Assembly: GCA_013399895.1 (NCBI GenBank)
Contig: VXBA01003123.1
Location: forward strand, 1 to 64,000
Source of the DNA: Serilophus lunatus
Taxonomy: Eukaryota > Chordata > Aves > Passeriformes > Eurylaimidae
Direction: 5' to 3'
Length of the DNA: 64,000 bases
The translations under genes and the position numbers were made by a program. Of this stretch, positions 22,401 to 34,520 are shown piece by piece. A model generated the notes under the pieces. The model had not been told where the DNA came from and searched no databases. It worked only from the letters and a program-made list of their open reading frames with translations. Position 1 is the first letter of the stretch. Every line of letters starts with the position of its first letter.

Positions 22401-25400
22401 GCAGCTGGAGCGGCTGCTGTTTGTCCCCCTGTGACCTGGGCTCACCTCGTCCCCCTGAGCCTGGCACAGATGTGCTCCCCCACCAGCTCCACACCTCCGT
22501 GAGAAGCAACTGAGATGGGTAGGGAAGGACAAGGCAAAGGGGCAAAAAAGTCTCCTTGCAGCTGGAGCCAACAGGGATGAGCTGGATGTGTGCGTGGAAA
22601 ACTGCCTCCTTGTGCTGGGGGAGTGAGCAGCGCTCAGAGCAACAGCAGAGATGCTCGGGAGAGGCAAAAGGAGGGGAAGGGCCCTGGGGACTCAGCCTGT
22701 GGGGCGAGCTGGGCCAAGGAGTGAATTGATGGGGTGCAGATTAAGGAGCTGCTGGTGGGTGCATGTAAACCAGGGGCAGCCTTTGAAGCTGTGCAGAGGA
22801 TGCTGTGGTTGTTTTATCTTTGCCAGCCAAGTTCTCTCCAAATTCTGATTTCTTCTGCCTTGCTGGTGGGGCAATGCCCCAGGGAGCCAGCTCTTTGGAT
22901 GAAATATCCATCTGCATTCCCCTGAGAGTACAGGGCACGGTGCTGTTCTAGAGGAGGTGTTTGAGGACATGTAAACTTGGTGACAGAAGAGTGAAAGAGA
23001 TAAAGGAGAGCTCATGCATATAATTCAGCATAACAGAAAATAGCAGAGAAAAGAGTTAATGGAAGGATGCATAAAAGAACAAATGAAAAAGAAGTCTTTA
23101 GCAATTGCATAGGGCCTAATTTAAGCAGAATAATCCTGATATTTTCTCTTTAAATAAATAAATCAGCAGAGCCCAAAGTGTTTGAGTTGTTCCCAGTCAA
23201 AGCCTCGGTATCAAACTTTCATCTATTCTTGACAGAGCAATTAAAGGGAGGGCTACAGGCTCTGAAATATAGCCAAAAGGAGTAGACTGAATATTTAATA
23301 CAGTTCCAGGCTTTGAAAGTCCCAACAAACCAGTGGAATGGGGAAGCTGGTGACAGCTTTATCTTAATAAGGAGAGGGAGGGAAAATTCCTTTATCCCTG
23401 CCATCCTTGCCAGTATCCCTGCCATCCTTGCTGGCAAGGCAACAGAAATTGGGTAGGCAACACCTTTCCAGACTGTCTCCTTGGATGCTATAATAATATA
23501 CCAATGGTATTTAATGGAGAGGGAAATGGATCTTCCCATCTCTCCTATTCCAGCTCTGGGTGCTGGAGAGATGCAAGTAATGTGCTTTTGGGTTCTCTGA
23601 GACTGTTCCTACAGTGCTGAAGGAATGAAAAAAAAATACCTTAGGGTTTCTTCCCCACTGCTGAGGGGAAACTCCTGGTCTGCAAGCTCTGAGTGTGTGG
23701 GAGGGGGTGAAGGGACAGCTTGGAGGGGAGGAGAGCTGGGAGTTAACATGCAGGTTAGCTCAGCTGCCAGAGCTAAAGCAACTCATTAAAGGGATTAGCC
23801 ACCATCTCTGACTGGATTTAGGATGGGGGCTGTTGCTATCAATAAGTAATCCTGTCTCCAATCCTCTCTAGTGGCTTGGGGAAGACAGAGAGGAGAGGGA
23901 AGGTGGGAGGGAAGGAAGGGCAGTAAGGAAGGAGAGGGATAAATTAACAGGAGATGCTGGAGGCAAAGAAAAACTCATCCCTGAGAGGGGATGGGTTGAT
24001 GAGGAGCAAACTATTCCTTCTCCCTGTGCTCTGGTGAGGATATGGGAGCTCTGGCACAGGGTCCCACTTCCACACACTGTACAGGGCTTGCACCCCTGCA
24101 AGTCAGACTTGCTGGAAGAGGATTGTTATTCAGTGGCTGGGAGATGGAGTTTTGATTAGCTCTGACACAGTCACTTATAACCTTTTCATTAGAAAATTAT
24201 GTTTAATAGGAATTGTTCTGACACCTCAGCAGCATTTTTTCCTAATTCATTACAGACACTCCTGGTGGGAAGGGAGGGGAGGCAAATGGGAAGGTGTCTG
24301 TTCAGGCAGCTTGTGTTTGGTGGCAATATTTACCCTGATCAGGCTGTGCTGTGAAGTGACTGGAGAGCAGGAGGTGGTGGCGGGGGTGGAAAGAGCAGGA
24401 GCACAAAGGAGAACTGCCAGTGAAGAAGGGTTTCTGGAACCCTGGGGGAAAAGAGGCAAAACCAACCCAAAGCACACGGCAGGGAAATGAATGTAAACCA
24501 GTCTGTGGGTACAAAACCCAGACAGACAAGGGGCAGGGAAATGCTGCAGCAGCACAAGGGCTGGTGCTGATTCCACGGGGTGGTTGGTGCCAAAAACTGC
24601 TGCACTTGAGACCTGAAGACCAAGGGATCATCCTCAAGAGAATCCCTGCTGATGTCCCTGCCTGTGTGCCCTTCTTCCACTCACAATTGCTGCTCATGTG
24701 GGCATCCCTTCACACCATTCCCCCACTGCTCACCTCTCTTTCTCCTGGTTGCATATTTTTATTAATCCCTTCACAATATAATCCATCCCCTGTTTACCTA
24801 CTGACCCATTTAATAATGTGTTTGCCTGTTCCTCTGCCTGCAATATCCACCCAAACAGGGCATGAGCATGTTTACTTTTTTCTTCTGAATTAGAAACCAG
24901 TGCTACTCTTTCACAGGAAAAAAAAAATTTTACAATTTATTTTTTTTTTAAGAAACATTGTTTGGGGCTGACTGCAATATTTCTTTTCATTTTTGCCTTG
25001 AAAAGATAATAGTATAAAAGTCATGTTCTGACTTCAAATGAAAAATGAAGGTGTTCTTTTCTAACAGTGTCAAAACCAGGGTTCTGCTTTATTGAAAGGC
25101 ATCTCTACCTAATTTTTAATCAAAATTTCCTCCCAGTTGATGGATGGATGAGTGTTGGAGGAAAATGCAGCACAGAAAGGATGGAAAATATTTACAAGCC
25201 CTCATCTGCCTGATGCAGACTAGTTTCAAAAAGCAAAGGGAAGTTTACACATGACACCATGTCCAAGACAGAGCAAATCATGTCACCTCAGCCTCTTTCC
25301 ATGTCCTTGTGATGGAAAGGAATACCAGGTGTGGAAACATAAGGAATAATAGTTATTTGCAGAGCTCTTTGAGATCCTTAAAGGGAAGACCCCGGAGAGA

Positions 25401-25869
25401 TATAAAGTATTATTATAAGGGCCGTAAGTTCTTTTCAGACAGTTAAAGGGATAATAAATTCATTGCCCAGGAGATCTGGTAGTCGAAATGCTGTGTAGAA
25501 CATGGTAAAAAAGTAGGAGTGTTGGAGACCAGGAGCTTTTAAAGGTTGATTCTGAGCAGGTTGACAGTACAGCCACGGTTATCGAGGTGAGGGTTGTCTT
25601 GGTTCTGACTTAAAGCCAATTTTGTTGCTTAAGCAGCCCTTTCATAAAACATTAAGTGTGTCTGCAGCTTGAGCATTTTAGTGGCTTTACTATTTAATCA
25701 CATTGCAGTCAGGTATTTGGGCCCAATTTCCCATTTAAATTTCTCTGGCTTCATCTTGCAGTCCTCGGGTGGGTTTTTTTTTTTGTTTTGTTTTTTTTAT
25801 TCTCCCCCCTTTGGCAGATTAACGAGGCCTTTAGTACCTGCTATTGTTTCCCTACAAAGGCTTTTATCT
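22401..25869. other. unique non-coding sequence, no gene seen
   Basis: Nothing coding is supported. Purine-rich runs lie at 23880-23940. A T-rich run with TTTTGTTTTG lies at 25771-25800. A patch at 25370-25500 (GGCCGTAAG, GTCGAAATGC in AT-rich sequence) could be conserved. Confidence 0.5.
23394..23434. repeat. 21-bp tandem duplication
   Basis: Two adjacent copies of a unit starting ATCCCTGCCATCCTTGC lie at 23394-23414 and 23415-23434. They differ only near the end. A local slippage duplication. Confidence 0.75.
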
Positions 25870-26900
25870 GTTCTAGTCAAGTCACTTCTCAATCTCTGTT
25901 TGATAAACTAAAAGGATTGAGCTCTGTCTGCCACCCTCCAGGGAGCAGTGGATCAGTGCTCTCTGCATTTGCCTTTGGTCTTTTCCAGGGAAAGCCCTGC
26001 CCAGAATTCCAGTGAGTTCCTGCTCTGTGGATGCTTCCCAGGCAGGTCGTTTGTGATGCTCCAGATTTGCAGCATCCTTTGGAGAGCAGGGTGGGAAGCA
26101 GATTGCTCTCACTGGAGTTGTATCCAGTGGAGGAATTCCCTCTCTGCTTGAGCAGCCAGGAATTGTCACACCAGATGTCCTCCCTCATCTGCCTCCTGTC
26201 CCTGCTCACTCTACAGACACACCATTCCTTGTCCAGTGGTGCTGGAACAGGCCCAGCTTCCCTGGTGATCCAGCTCTCTTCCAGAGCAATTTTCCCCCCT
26301 TTTATTGCCAGACCCCTCTCCTTAGATCTTTGGGCTTTCTGCAAATTTCATTAGGATTAATTTAATTCTTCGTATCAAGATTATTGAGGGAAATTGAGTC
26401 CAAGGCTAGAAATGTGTTAGAAGCTCATCTTGTGCCTCTCTCTCTCTCCCTTGTTCTCTCCTCCATGGACAGCCCCTTCCATCAGAAATATGATTCTTAA
26501 TCCATTTACCACGTGCTTTACTGATATCATATAACACTAATTTTTTAATCAGAAGGTTGTGAGATAGAAAGTCAAACATCTTACAACAGCTAAATATATT
26601 ACATCTTTGCAGTTACCCTTATCAACCAAACTTGTAATCTCATCAAAGAATGAAATCAGATTTGACTGACAAGACCTATTTTCCATAAAACCATGTTGAC
26701 TGATGTTAATTATATTTCTCCCCTTTAATTCTTTATCAATTGAATCATATATCAACTTTTCTGATTACTTTGCCAGGGACAGATGTTGGCTGGCCCACAT
26801 TCCCTGGTTCTCTTTCGTGGCAGTTATGAAACACAGGCACCACGTTTGCATTTTCCTGCTGCAATTTCCTTCCTTTCCCAAGGAACTGGACAGGTGGGAG
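25870..26900 (-). mobile_element. ancient CR1-type LINE fragment (3' UTR and part of reverse transcriptase)
   Basis: The + strand reads the reverse complement of an old reptile-type CR1. Near 25880 it has AAGTCACTTCTCAATCTCTG, GATAAACTAAAAGGATTGAG. At 26496-26520 it has TTAATCCATTTACCACGTGC. At 26612-26760 it has CTTATCAACCAAACTTGTAA, CTCATCAAAGAATGAAATCA, TTTTCCATAAAACCATGTTG and TTAATTCTTTATCAATTGAA. The order matches that family continuously over about 1 kb, with the 3' end at the left. Much of 25950-26300 is too diverged to read. It differs from the young avian CR1 pieces elsewhere and must predate them. Confidence 0.8.
26549..26755 (-). pseudogene. broken CR1 reverse-transcriptase fragment
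   Basis: A 68-residue open piece includes SQHGFMENRSCQSNLISFFD, then EITSLVDKGN and DVIYL. This is the conserved finger/palm segment of CR1-clade reverse transcriptases (QHGF, K/R-S-C, NL, DVIYLDFSKAFD). The expected DFSKAFD that follows is corrupted to AVVRCLTF, so a key catalytic-region aspartate motif is lost and the frame shifts. It is the only stretch of the window with recognisable protein homology. It has no start codon context and is dead. Confidence 0.8.
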
Positions 26901-27534
26901 CTCTCACTGCCTGTACCCACTCACCCAATCAACTGTTCTCACCCTCTGCAAAGGTACAAATTGTTGCCTACTTTGAAAGAGGGCTGGGATTTATTAAGTG
27001 AGGAAAATTCCGTGAAGTTGGTGGTGCCTTTCCCTGGGAGGAGCCACGTTCCTGGAATGCTCTGATCCAGTGGCAGTCCCTGCTGCAGTGCTTCTCCTGT
27101 GAGTTTTCCAGACATCAGAAGCAATCAGCTCTCTCCTGCTGCCTGACAGTGTTAGATTTTCTTGCATCTCCTGATAAGAACTAACCTAGCATTTTATAAC
27201 TGTATATCTGAAATTAGTAGCAGCTTAATCTCCCTCTGCTGGATCACTCAGAGGTGTAATTGTGCAGAAAAAAAGGGTATTAAAATGCAAAACACTCTCC
27301 TATACTTTTTCATGTTAAATCCCTTCTTCTTTCTATTCTTTTTTTTTTTAATTTTACAAGAGGGTTTTTACTTTCTTCCTTCCCCCTATGTGTGTTTCTG
27401 TGTGTCTTCATAAAGAGTATGAACTGGGCACGCAGAGAGAATAATTTCAATTTCTACATAAATCTCAGAAATGAATACTTAAATTCAAGCAAAAAAATAC
27501 ATTCTTACACCTTTAATTTCCTCTCTATGAAGTA
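26901..27534. other. non-coding sequence, nothing identified
   Basis: The left part may be further decayed CR1, but I cannot align it by eye. The rest is AT-rich, with a T-run at 27340-27350. Confidence 0.4.
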
Positions 27535-27730
27535 TAATGAAAAAGCCTGATTATTTTTAATTCTTCCCTTTAATAATTCAGCAGTGGAGTGATTTAAGGC
27601 TGGGGACGATAATTACCTTTTCACTTTCCTGGTAAATGGAGTTTTAATAGAAATGGAAGCTCAAATGCTGGAATTAATTCAAACAGGTCAGCATCAGGTC
27701 ATCCATAGCATCTTCTGTATAAATCATTTA
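27535..27730. promoter_or_regulatory. candidate conserved non-coding element, AT-rich
   Basis: A compact cluster of homeodomain-type words (TGATTATTTTTAATTC, TTAATAATTCAGC, GGGACGATAATTACC, GGAATTAATTC), followed by TGTATAAATCATTTATC. One CpG is retained in GACGATAATTACC. There is no open frame. It is similar in style to the 54.3 kb block. Confidence 0.3.
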
Positions 27731-30700
27731 TCTGAAAAATGGCCTGTGCTTCTCAATTTCCCAGGAATCCCTACCCAGAAGCCACATTTCTACAGGAGCC
27801 TCAATGTTTATATCTTGTAAAGCATGGAAGGAGGGGGAGAAAAAAAGTGCAATCCACATCATCTGGGAAGGATTTTTTTTTTAATGCAAATGCAACTTCT
27901 TGTTGAAGGACAAGGGAACAGGGACTTGTCTAGATTAGGGAAATTCAGCTGTAGCTACAATGATGGTTGACTGTGGAAGCTTTCACAGATCCCATTATCT
28001 GAGCAGTTTGTGCTACTCACTCTATTTATCTTCATGCTACACCTGCTGCCTCTTTACAGGTGAGGGATGAAGGGGGAGCAGTGTCATCTCCAGCTGAATC
28101 TAGACCCCTAAAATAGGGAGAAGGCTCTAACTGCTGCCCCAGGAGCCACTCAGGCCTTTCAGGAAGAGAGGAAAAAAAAGAAAAATGTGTTTTTATTTCC
28201 TTCCATGGAAGTGGAAAAAAAAAAATCAAGCCAGATTTAAGCAAAGCAGATCCTGCCCTGGGGAGGGTGGTGACCCCAAAGAGCTGATGTACCAAGTCTT
28301 CTCCTGGCACAGGGAGAAATGGAAAGGCTCTTGTTGGAATGGATTCACCTGCAAAGAACACATGTGGGGTCAGAAGCTCTTCTGGAACATCTCCCCTGAG
28401 CTGCTTCCAGCTGGGATTGGTGTCCCCGGGCAAGGGGGGAGCCCAGCACCCCGTGGAAGTGAAGGGGCTGGGCCAGAAACAGGGCTTGCCTGGAATCAGG
28501 CAAAGCACCCGGGGGTTAAATTTTTCCTGAGAGCTAAACATAAGCTGCCTGGTCTCTAATTAAGCACCGGGACGAGGGAACTTTAAAGCACTCCAGCTCT
28601 GATTCGCCACAAGTGTGTGGTAATGATTTCTTTTCAAATGTCAAGCAGTTTTGTTTCTATTTCCTTTCATAAATAATTGGTGCTGAGCCGGTGGCAACAC
28701 CAGGATCCAGCTGGCAGGAGGAGCCTCGTGATCCACTTCTCCCACCCAGCCAAGCACTGGGGCAGTTACAGAACATCCCAGGTGGAAAGGAGCTGTTTTC
28801 CAGCTACCAGTACAGGGTATAAGAAGCCCTTGCAATATCTTCTTGAAGTTTTCTGCCTCATTTTATCAGATGTTTTGTTTTCTCTGAGGTTAACCCTGTA
28901 TTTACAGAGTGTGCTCATGGTGAGGAAAGGTGGCTGCAAGGATGGAGGATGGCAAACCCCAGGAAAAAGGGGGAAACCTAAAAAACCCCACACCTAAATG
29001 AGCACATGGCCAGCTGTGCTGTTCTGGCAGAGGGCAGCCAAGGGCTCCAGGTGAGTCCTCCCCTTCCTGCTCCTCTGCAGCATCAGCACATCCCGCCCTT
29101 CCCGCTGGTCTCAGTGTGTTTTCTCTGCCAGTTATCCTCTACACTAATATTTCTCTATCCATTACTGTTTACAGCCACGTATTATACACCATTGCCTGGG
29201 GAACTCAAGCAAATGATTGCATTGCTGGAATCTCCAGCTCTGTCAGTAAATACAAATACAGCTTCCAGACATGGGCAATGACCCATCAGTCATTGAGTCA
29301 AGGGGATCAAACTGATGTCTTTTTTTTTTTAGGGGGTGCTACTTAAGATGCTGCAGAAGTGCTGTATGTTATAAAAATGTTCAGTGCAGGGCCCCATTTA
29401 GACTGTCAGGTTCCCTGATGAGAAGTTAAATGATGCCCTTTTTCCTCTCCCACCTTTTTGCTGTCTTTGGAGCTGGTGCTGGCAGTTCTAAAAAAAAAAA
29501 AAAAGTGCATTAATTTAAAAAAAAAGGTATTTTAGAAATGTACAAACTTTGGGACTCAGATCTCCTGGGAGAAAAGTGACTTGCTAAGGGACATCCTGCT
29601 TTTGCTGCAGTGATGGAATTGATTACCTGTCTCTCTTTCCTGGAGTTTTTCAGGTTCCCTGGGCCAATCCAGTGTGGGAAGGCAGATGTTTAAACCCTGA
29701 TTTTGCCTGCCTCTTCCTGCATTTCTTATTTAGCCCTGGAAATATCTGAAGTGGCCGTGCAGGCTATTTAAAGAGGGAAGGAAGAAAACAAATCAGATAA
29801 AATAGGAGCTGGGCTGTTTGCTTGGGGCCTGTTAAAGCAGTGTGTGCGTGGCCTCCTGCCCCAGCTGCAGGGCAGTGCCATGGCTCATCCCTGTTCCCTG
29901 CTCCCACGTGTCAGATGCCCCTTGGGGACAGGCAGCTTGCAGTGTCTGGGGTCACTGGGGGCAGAGACCTGTGTCATGTGCACTTCCCTCACAGACCCAC
30001 AGTGTATATATATGGATTTTTGTGTGTGTGTATATATATATATATATGCACACTTATGTATAGAAGTCTCTGCATGCCCTGGCCCTTAGTTTCTTCTCTC
30101 ATGTGCCTGCCCCACATCATCCAGCCCTTCACTATGGGAACAAGCTGGAGCAATGCAATGGGATGCTTCAAACACCTTGGGCTGCTTGTTTCCCCAGAGC
30201 CTTTCCCTGTGCTCTGGGTGCCGCAGGATGTCTCTGGCAGTGCATCTCCCAGCCCCTTGCACAAACAGCCCCTTCCCCTCTGCCTGTGCAGTAGTGATGT
30301 TTATTGAGTCTCACACACATCCACTCTCCTGCATTTTTCATGGGGCTGCTCTCTGGGGGCAGTGCAGGCTGATAATCAAACAGCACTGGACCAGTGACTG
30401 CTTCTGCTCCCTATTACAGCTTTTAATTACCCTCCTGTCCCTGCAACAAGCCCTGGCAGCTGCCACCCCCTTGGTCACCAGCCATGCATTTCATTGACCC
30501 GTGGTCTTTTCCCTGGGCTTACACAGGCTCTGTAAGTGCTGGGAGAAGTCAAACTGCCCCTGTCTGTCCTTGAGCAAAGGAAATGGGCTGTGGTGTGTGG
30601 CTGGGATCCACCAGGGGTGGTGTTATCCATCCTGTCATAACAAACTCTGCCTTTCCCTTCCTGCTCACCCCCAGCAGCTCAGCAGGGAGTGGTGACCATG

Positions 30701-33700
30701 GAACACCACGGAGTCTCCCATTGCCAGCTCTGCTCTGCGAGGGCATCACTCGAGGTGGAGAAATCAAAGGTGGGATGGATGTTCTCTGAAAATAGCCCAG
30801 CAAGAGTCTGCTATGGGAAATTGTCCCCTTCATTTGAAGCCTTGAAAGCAGTGAGAATCCATTTGCACGTGGTGTGGGGGCTTCTCAGAGCTCTTCTGTT
30901 CCAGACCATCCAAGCATTGTGTAGCACCTGGGAAATGTGCCTTTGCTGTGATGAACCAGTGCTGCAGAAACTTCACCTCTTGTCTTCCTTTCACTGGACA
31001 GTCTAGAGCCTGGATTTTTTTACTCCTGATCTCAGAGATGAAGAAATCACAAATATATCAAAAAAGCAGTGCCCTAGGGCTGAGAGTCCCTTTCACCAGT
31101 GCAGAGCTGACATCTATTTCTGGGTGTGTTGCTCTAGATAAAGACAAGCTCAGGTCCAAAAACTACTAACACTCAGTCCTACCACCTTCCCACTCCACCA
31201 AAAGCACCTTTCCCAGTGCTTTCTCTGCTCCAAGCACAAACTGACACAGAGCATCCTGTGGCCTCCGTGCCAGGAGGGCTGCTCCTGGTTATGGGGTAGG
31301 AAAATAGTTGCTTGAACTTCTTCTTTCCTTGTATGGGATAAGGAGTCTCTGGAATGTTGTGGGAGATCCCTGGGGCTGCGGTGCAGAGCTCTGAGAGAAA
31401 CAAGAGCATCTGTTTTTCCCACCCTTTGCTAGAGGGTTGCCCTTCGTTTTTTACATTTTTGTGGTAAATTGGACACTCTGGATGAGAAGAAATAAGTCTC
31501 ATTTTATGGAAATGTGGTGGAATCTATAAAGTGCCCTCTGTTTTCTCTCCCTGCCCAACTCCCCTTCCCAGTAACCATGCACATTGTCAGGGCTCCTGGT
31601 TGGATGCCATCTCCTCATCTTTCCTCTGAAATAATACATGTCCTCCAGACAAAGGAGCAACAAAGAGTGGTAATTTATGAGTACTGAATAATTCAAGGCA
31701 CTTCCATGCCCTGCTCCTTTTTTTTGTTGTTATCCCTTGGGAGAATCCACCCCCTGCCACACACTCATGGGGAATGGGAGAGGGGGAGTCTCTCCTGGAG
31801 GACACAAACATTACACGTTCTCCTTTCATCCCTCCCTCCCTCTGGCCATCTCTTCCTCTGTATAAACACAGCTGTAAACCTCTTCCATACTTTGCTCTCT
31901 CTTCAGCCTCCCTGTGCTTTACCACCACCATATCCTCCAGTGTCCCTCCAGAACACTCCATTTCAATAGGAGATGGGACCTGGGAATTTGCCTTTAATAT
32001 TTCATAAGCTTCCTTCTAAAATGTAAAGCATATTTATGTTATTTGCATCAACTACCAGAAAAAATAATGCCTTCGATTTGCAGGCAGATCCTAACCTGCT
32101 GCCCACTTTTCCAGGGCAGAGCATAAATAACACAATTTATTCAAAGGAACCCTTTCTCCTATTTACATTTATATTGAATAATTTAAAACAACTTTCTCTA
32201 CTTCCATAAATTCTTCCTTGCAGGATGGGAGAACCTGTCCATGTCTAAGGAATGTGCTTCTAAGGAGACTTGACTACACAACCACACACACGTGTTTGCA
32301 AATCTGATGGTGTTAATGGATCCTCCAGGATGGACTGAGCCTGCTGGGAAAGAGGGGACACTGAGTGTTGGGGAGGCAATAGTGAGCCCAGGAAATTGGA
32401 TCATCCTGAGCAAGAGCTTTTCTGGAGAACATTAAAATGCCAGGATGAGGCAAACTGGGAACTCAGTTCTTGCAACGATAATGTTTTATGGTCTGTGTTC
32501 ATTTGGGAAGGAAGGAAAAGGTTGTGTCCTAGATATAAACTGGAATTAAAACTTGTAAGCTGGGACGACACAGGACCAAAAATCATCTGGCTCTTTCCAA
32601 ATTGTGGTCCTTCCTTCTTTTTCCTTTGTCTGATGAGAAGGTCTGAAGAGATCAGCACATTCTGATGTGAGAGTGTAACACAAACCCAGGCTCCACAACT
32701 TTAGTGCTGGCAAGAAGCTTGCAGGACTCAGCCTGAGGAATGTCAGCACTGAGCTCCTCCCAGCAGCATCCAGGGAAGCAGATCATCAGCTGCTGCCAAT
32801 CTGTGATAATCAGTGACTTGATTTAAACTCACTGAATACCACTTTCCTTCTTTCATTTCCTCTCTCCCTGGACGGGTTTGGTCTCTTTGTCTCTTATCTC
32901 TTCCTAATCATTTCTACTTTCATCACTCTCTCTTCCTCAGGGTTTCTTTGGCAGCTTTCTCTGAAGTTTACCCTGTTTGTTAGACCCAGACTTAAAGTCA
33001 TTATTCTATACTGGCTTCCAGACAGGTTGTCCATCACTCAGGCAGGAAAACAGGGAAGGGAGCCAAAAATGAATCAAACTATCACATCCCAATGGATGGG
33101 GGAATTTCCCTTGGAAGCCCAAGGAGGAGCCACCAGAGAGGAAATTCTGCAGTGAATCTCAATATTGGAGTGTTAGTCCATATTAATTAGCAGCAGAGAG
33201 GGTGAAACTGTAAATAATGTCTAGTTTCCAAATTTAAAAACTGTCTCTATCACTCTCAAGGCTCCAGGTTCTCTTCCCAGCACAGAGCACAATTCAAACC
33301 TTACCAGGTGCCTTGGATAGCTGATTATTTTTTCACCCTATTTTTACAGAAGATTAGGTGTGATTTTTTTTCCTTATTTCTTTTTTCTGTGCTACTCTCA
33401 GCTTGTTGGGCCTCCCTGTGAAGTAGACACAGGCTGATTACAGTATGTACTTTAGCCACAGGCTGCAGTGCAGTAGGTGGATCTTCCTGGCTGGAAAATC
33501 TCCTGATGCTGAATGGTGATTGTTAATTTATTGGGGGGGGGCCCTTGAAGAAGATAAAAGGGGTGGTAAATCAGCCCTGCAAGATCCACAGCTCCTGTGT
33601 GGCAGGAACCTGGAGATTTTAGATGTATATATCACATCACCCAAACAGACTGCAGGGAATTCCATCCTCAAAGTGGTGCAAATTAGGAGCCATTCAAAGG

Positions 33701-33840
33701 AAGCCCAAAGCACTCATGAACTATTTGGGTAAATACTTATTTAATCTGGTGCTGACTCCATTAGAAGCACAAGAACCTAATTTGTGCTCAGTAAAACTGG
33801 AGAAAGTGCTGGCAAATCAAAGCTGATGGAGTAACAGAAG
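27731..33840. other. unique non-coding sequence, no gene seen
   Basis: No exon is supported. Small features are a patch at 28555-28680 (CTAATTAAGCACCGGGACG, CATAAATAATTGG) with retained CpGs, A-runs at 29490-29525, a G-run at 33531-33540, and a TG/TA microsatellite listed separately. Frames of up to 169 codons are unrelated to known proteins. Confidence 0.5.
30003..30050. repeat. compound (TG)n(TA)n microsatellite
   Basis: TGTATATATATGG, a T-run, then TG repeats (30020-30031) running directly into TA repeats (to 30047). A typical slippage-prone compound dinucleotide locus. Confidence 0.9.
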
Positions 33841-33980
33841 TGTTAGTCTTTTAATTGGAAGTGGAATAAACCCACCTGCATATAATACCTCCCCAAAACA
33901 CTCCTCCTTAAAGATAGCTTCCTTTTCTTTTCTCAGCCATTACTAGAATTTCAAGGTTAAGGATTAATTATAATGGCAAT

Positions 33981-34045
33981 ATTACAATTTATTTTACTGC
34001 CAGCTGTACTGGGAGAATAAACCTAGCCTGTAAATAAATTGTAAT
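33981..34045. repeat. perfect 14-bp inverted repeat with 37-nt spacer
   Basis: Left arm ATTACAATTTATTT (33981-33994) is exactly complementary to right arm AAATAAATTGTAAT (34032-34045). Inside the spacer, CCAG-CTGTA-CTGG makes a small second stem. The whole could extrude as a cruciform or fold as RNA. It could be a fossil of a short palindromic transposon or a constrained regulatory structure. Confidence 0.65.
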
Positions 34046-34156
34046 GACTGTGTCCACACTTAAGAGCTTGTGATACTGCCTTTGTATTAATGAAATATTG
34101 TTGATTAATTCTATTGAATTTGGCAAAACCCCTCCCTTGCTGCTTCCACCTTGGAA

Positions 34157-34179
34157 AAACAAGATCTTGTTTAAACAAG
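34157..34179. promoter_or_regulatory. triple AAACAAG palindrome, forkhead/SOX-like
   Basis: The heptamer AAACAAG occurs three times in alternating orientation: forward (34157-34163), reversed as CTTGTTT (34166-34172) and forward again (34173-34179). The first pair forms the perfect 16-bp palindrome AAACAAGATCTTGTTT and the second the perfect 14-bp palindrome CTTGTTTAAACAAG, sharing the middle arm. GTTTAAACAAG fits the forkhead core (RTAAAYA-like), and ACAAG is close to the SOX core. Occupancy by such factors is inference. Confidence 0.5.
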
Positions 34180-34355
34180 AGTTCAGTTCCTGACATCTAG
34201 AAAACTGGAGCATCAGGAAAGAAAATGAACACCCTTTCCTTCCTTCCCCTGAATCTAAAATGTTTCCATTCCCCCTTCTTTTGTCCTCTTTATTTCTCTA
34301 AAATCCAACACACAGAAGGTACCTCCTGGTAGTGTTTTATGTTTAAGGACACAGA

Positions 34356-34520
34356 CACCCATTTAATTAACTCCATAATTGTGTGGTAACTGCTGGCCTT
34401 CGGGTTGCACAGTAAGCAGCAGATAGATGAAGACAGTAATTTCATGGTTATTTCTGTCTTCCCGAGCTGCTGGTCTCTTAGGGACGAATTCAGATGTCCC
34501 TTGAGACGCTTATAATTAGG
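34356..34520. promoter_or_regulatory. candidate conserved non-coding element
   Basis: CATTTAATTAACTCC, CATAATTGTGTGG, GCCTTCGGGTTGC, TTCCCGAGC, GGGACGAATTC and GAGACGCTTATAATTAGGG within 160 bp. Homeodomain cores alternate with isolated CpGs that would normally have decayed. It follows the two inverted-repeat structures at 33.98 and 34.16 kb, so 33.9-34.5 kb may be one regulatory unit. Confidence 0.33.
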
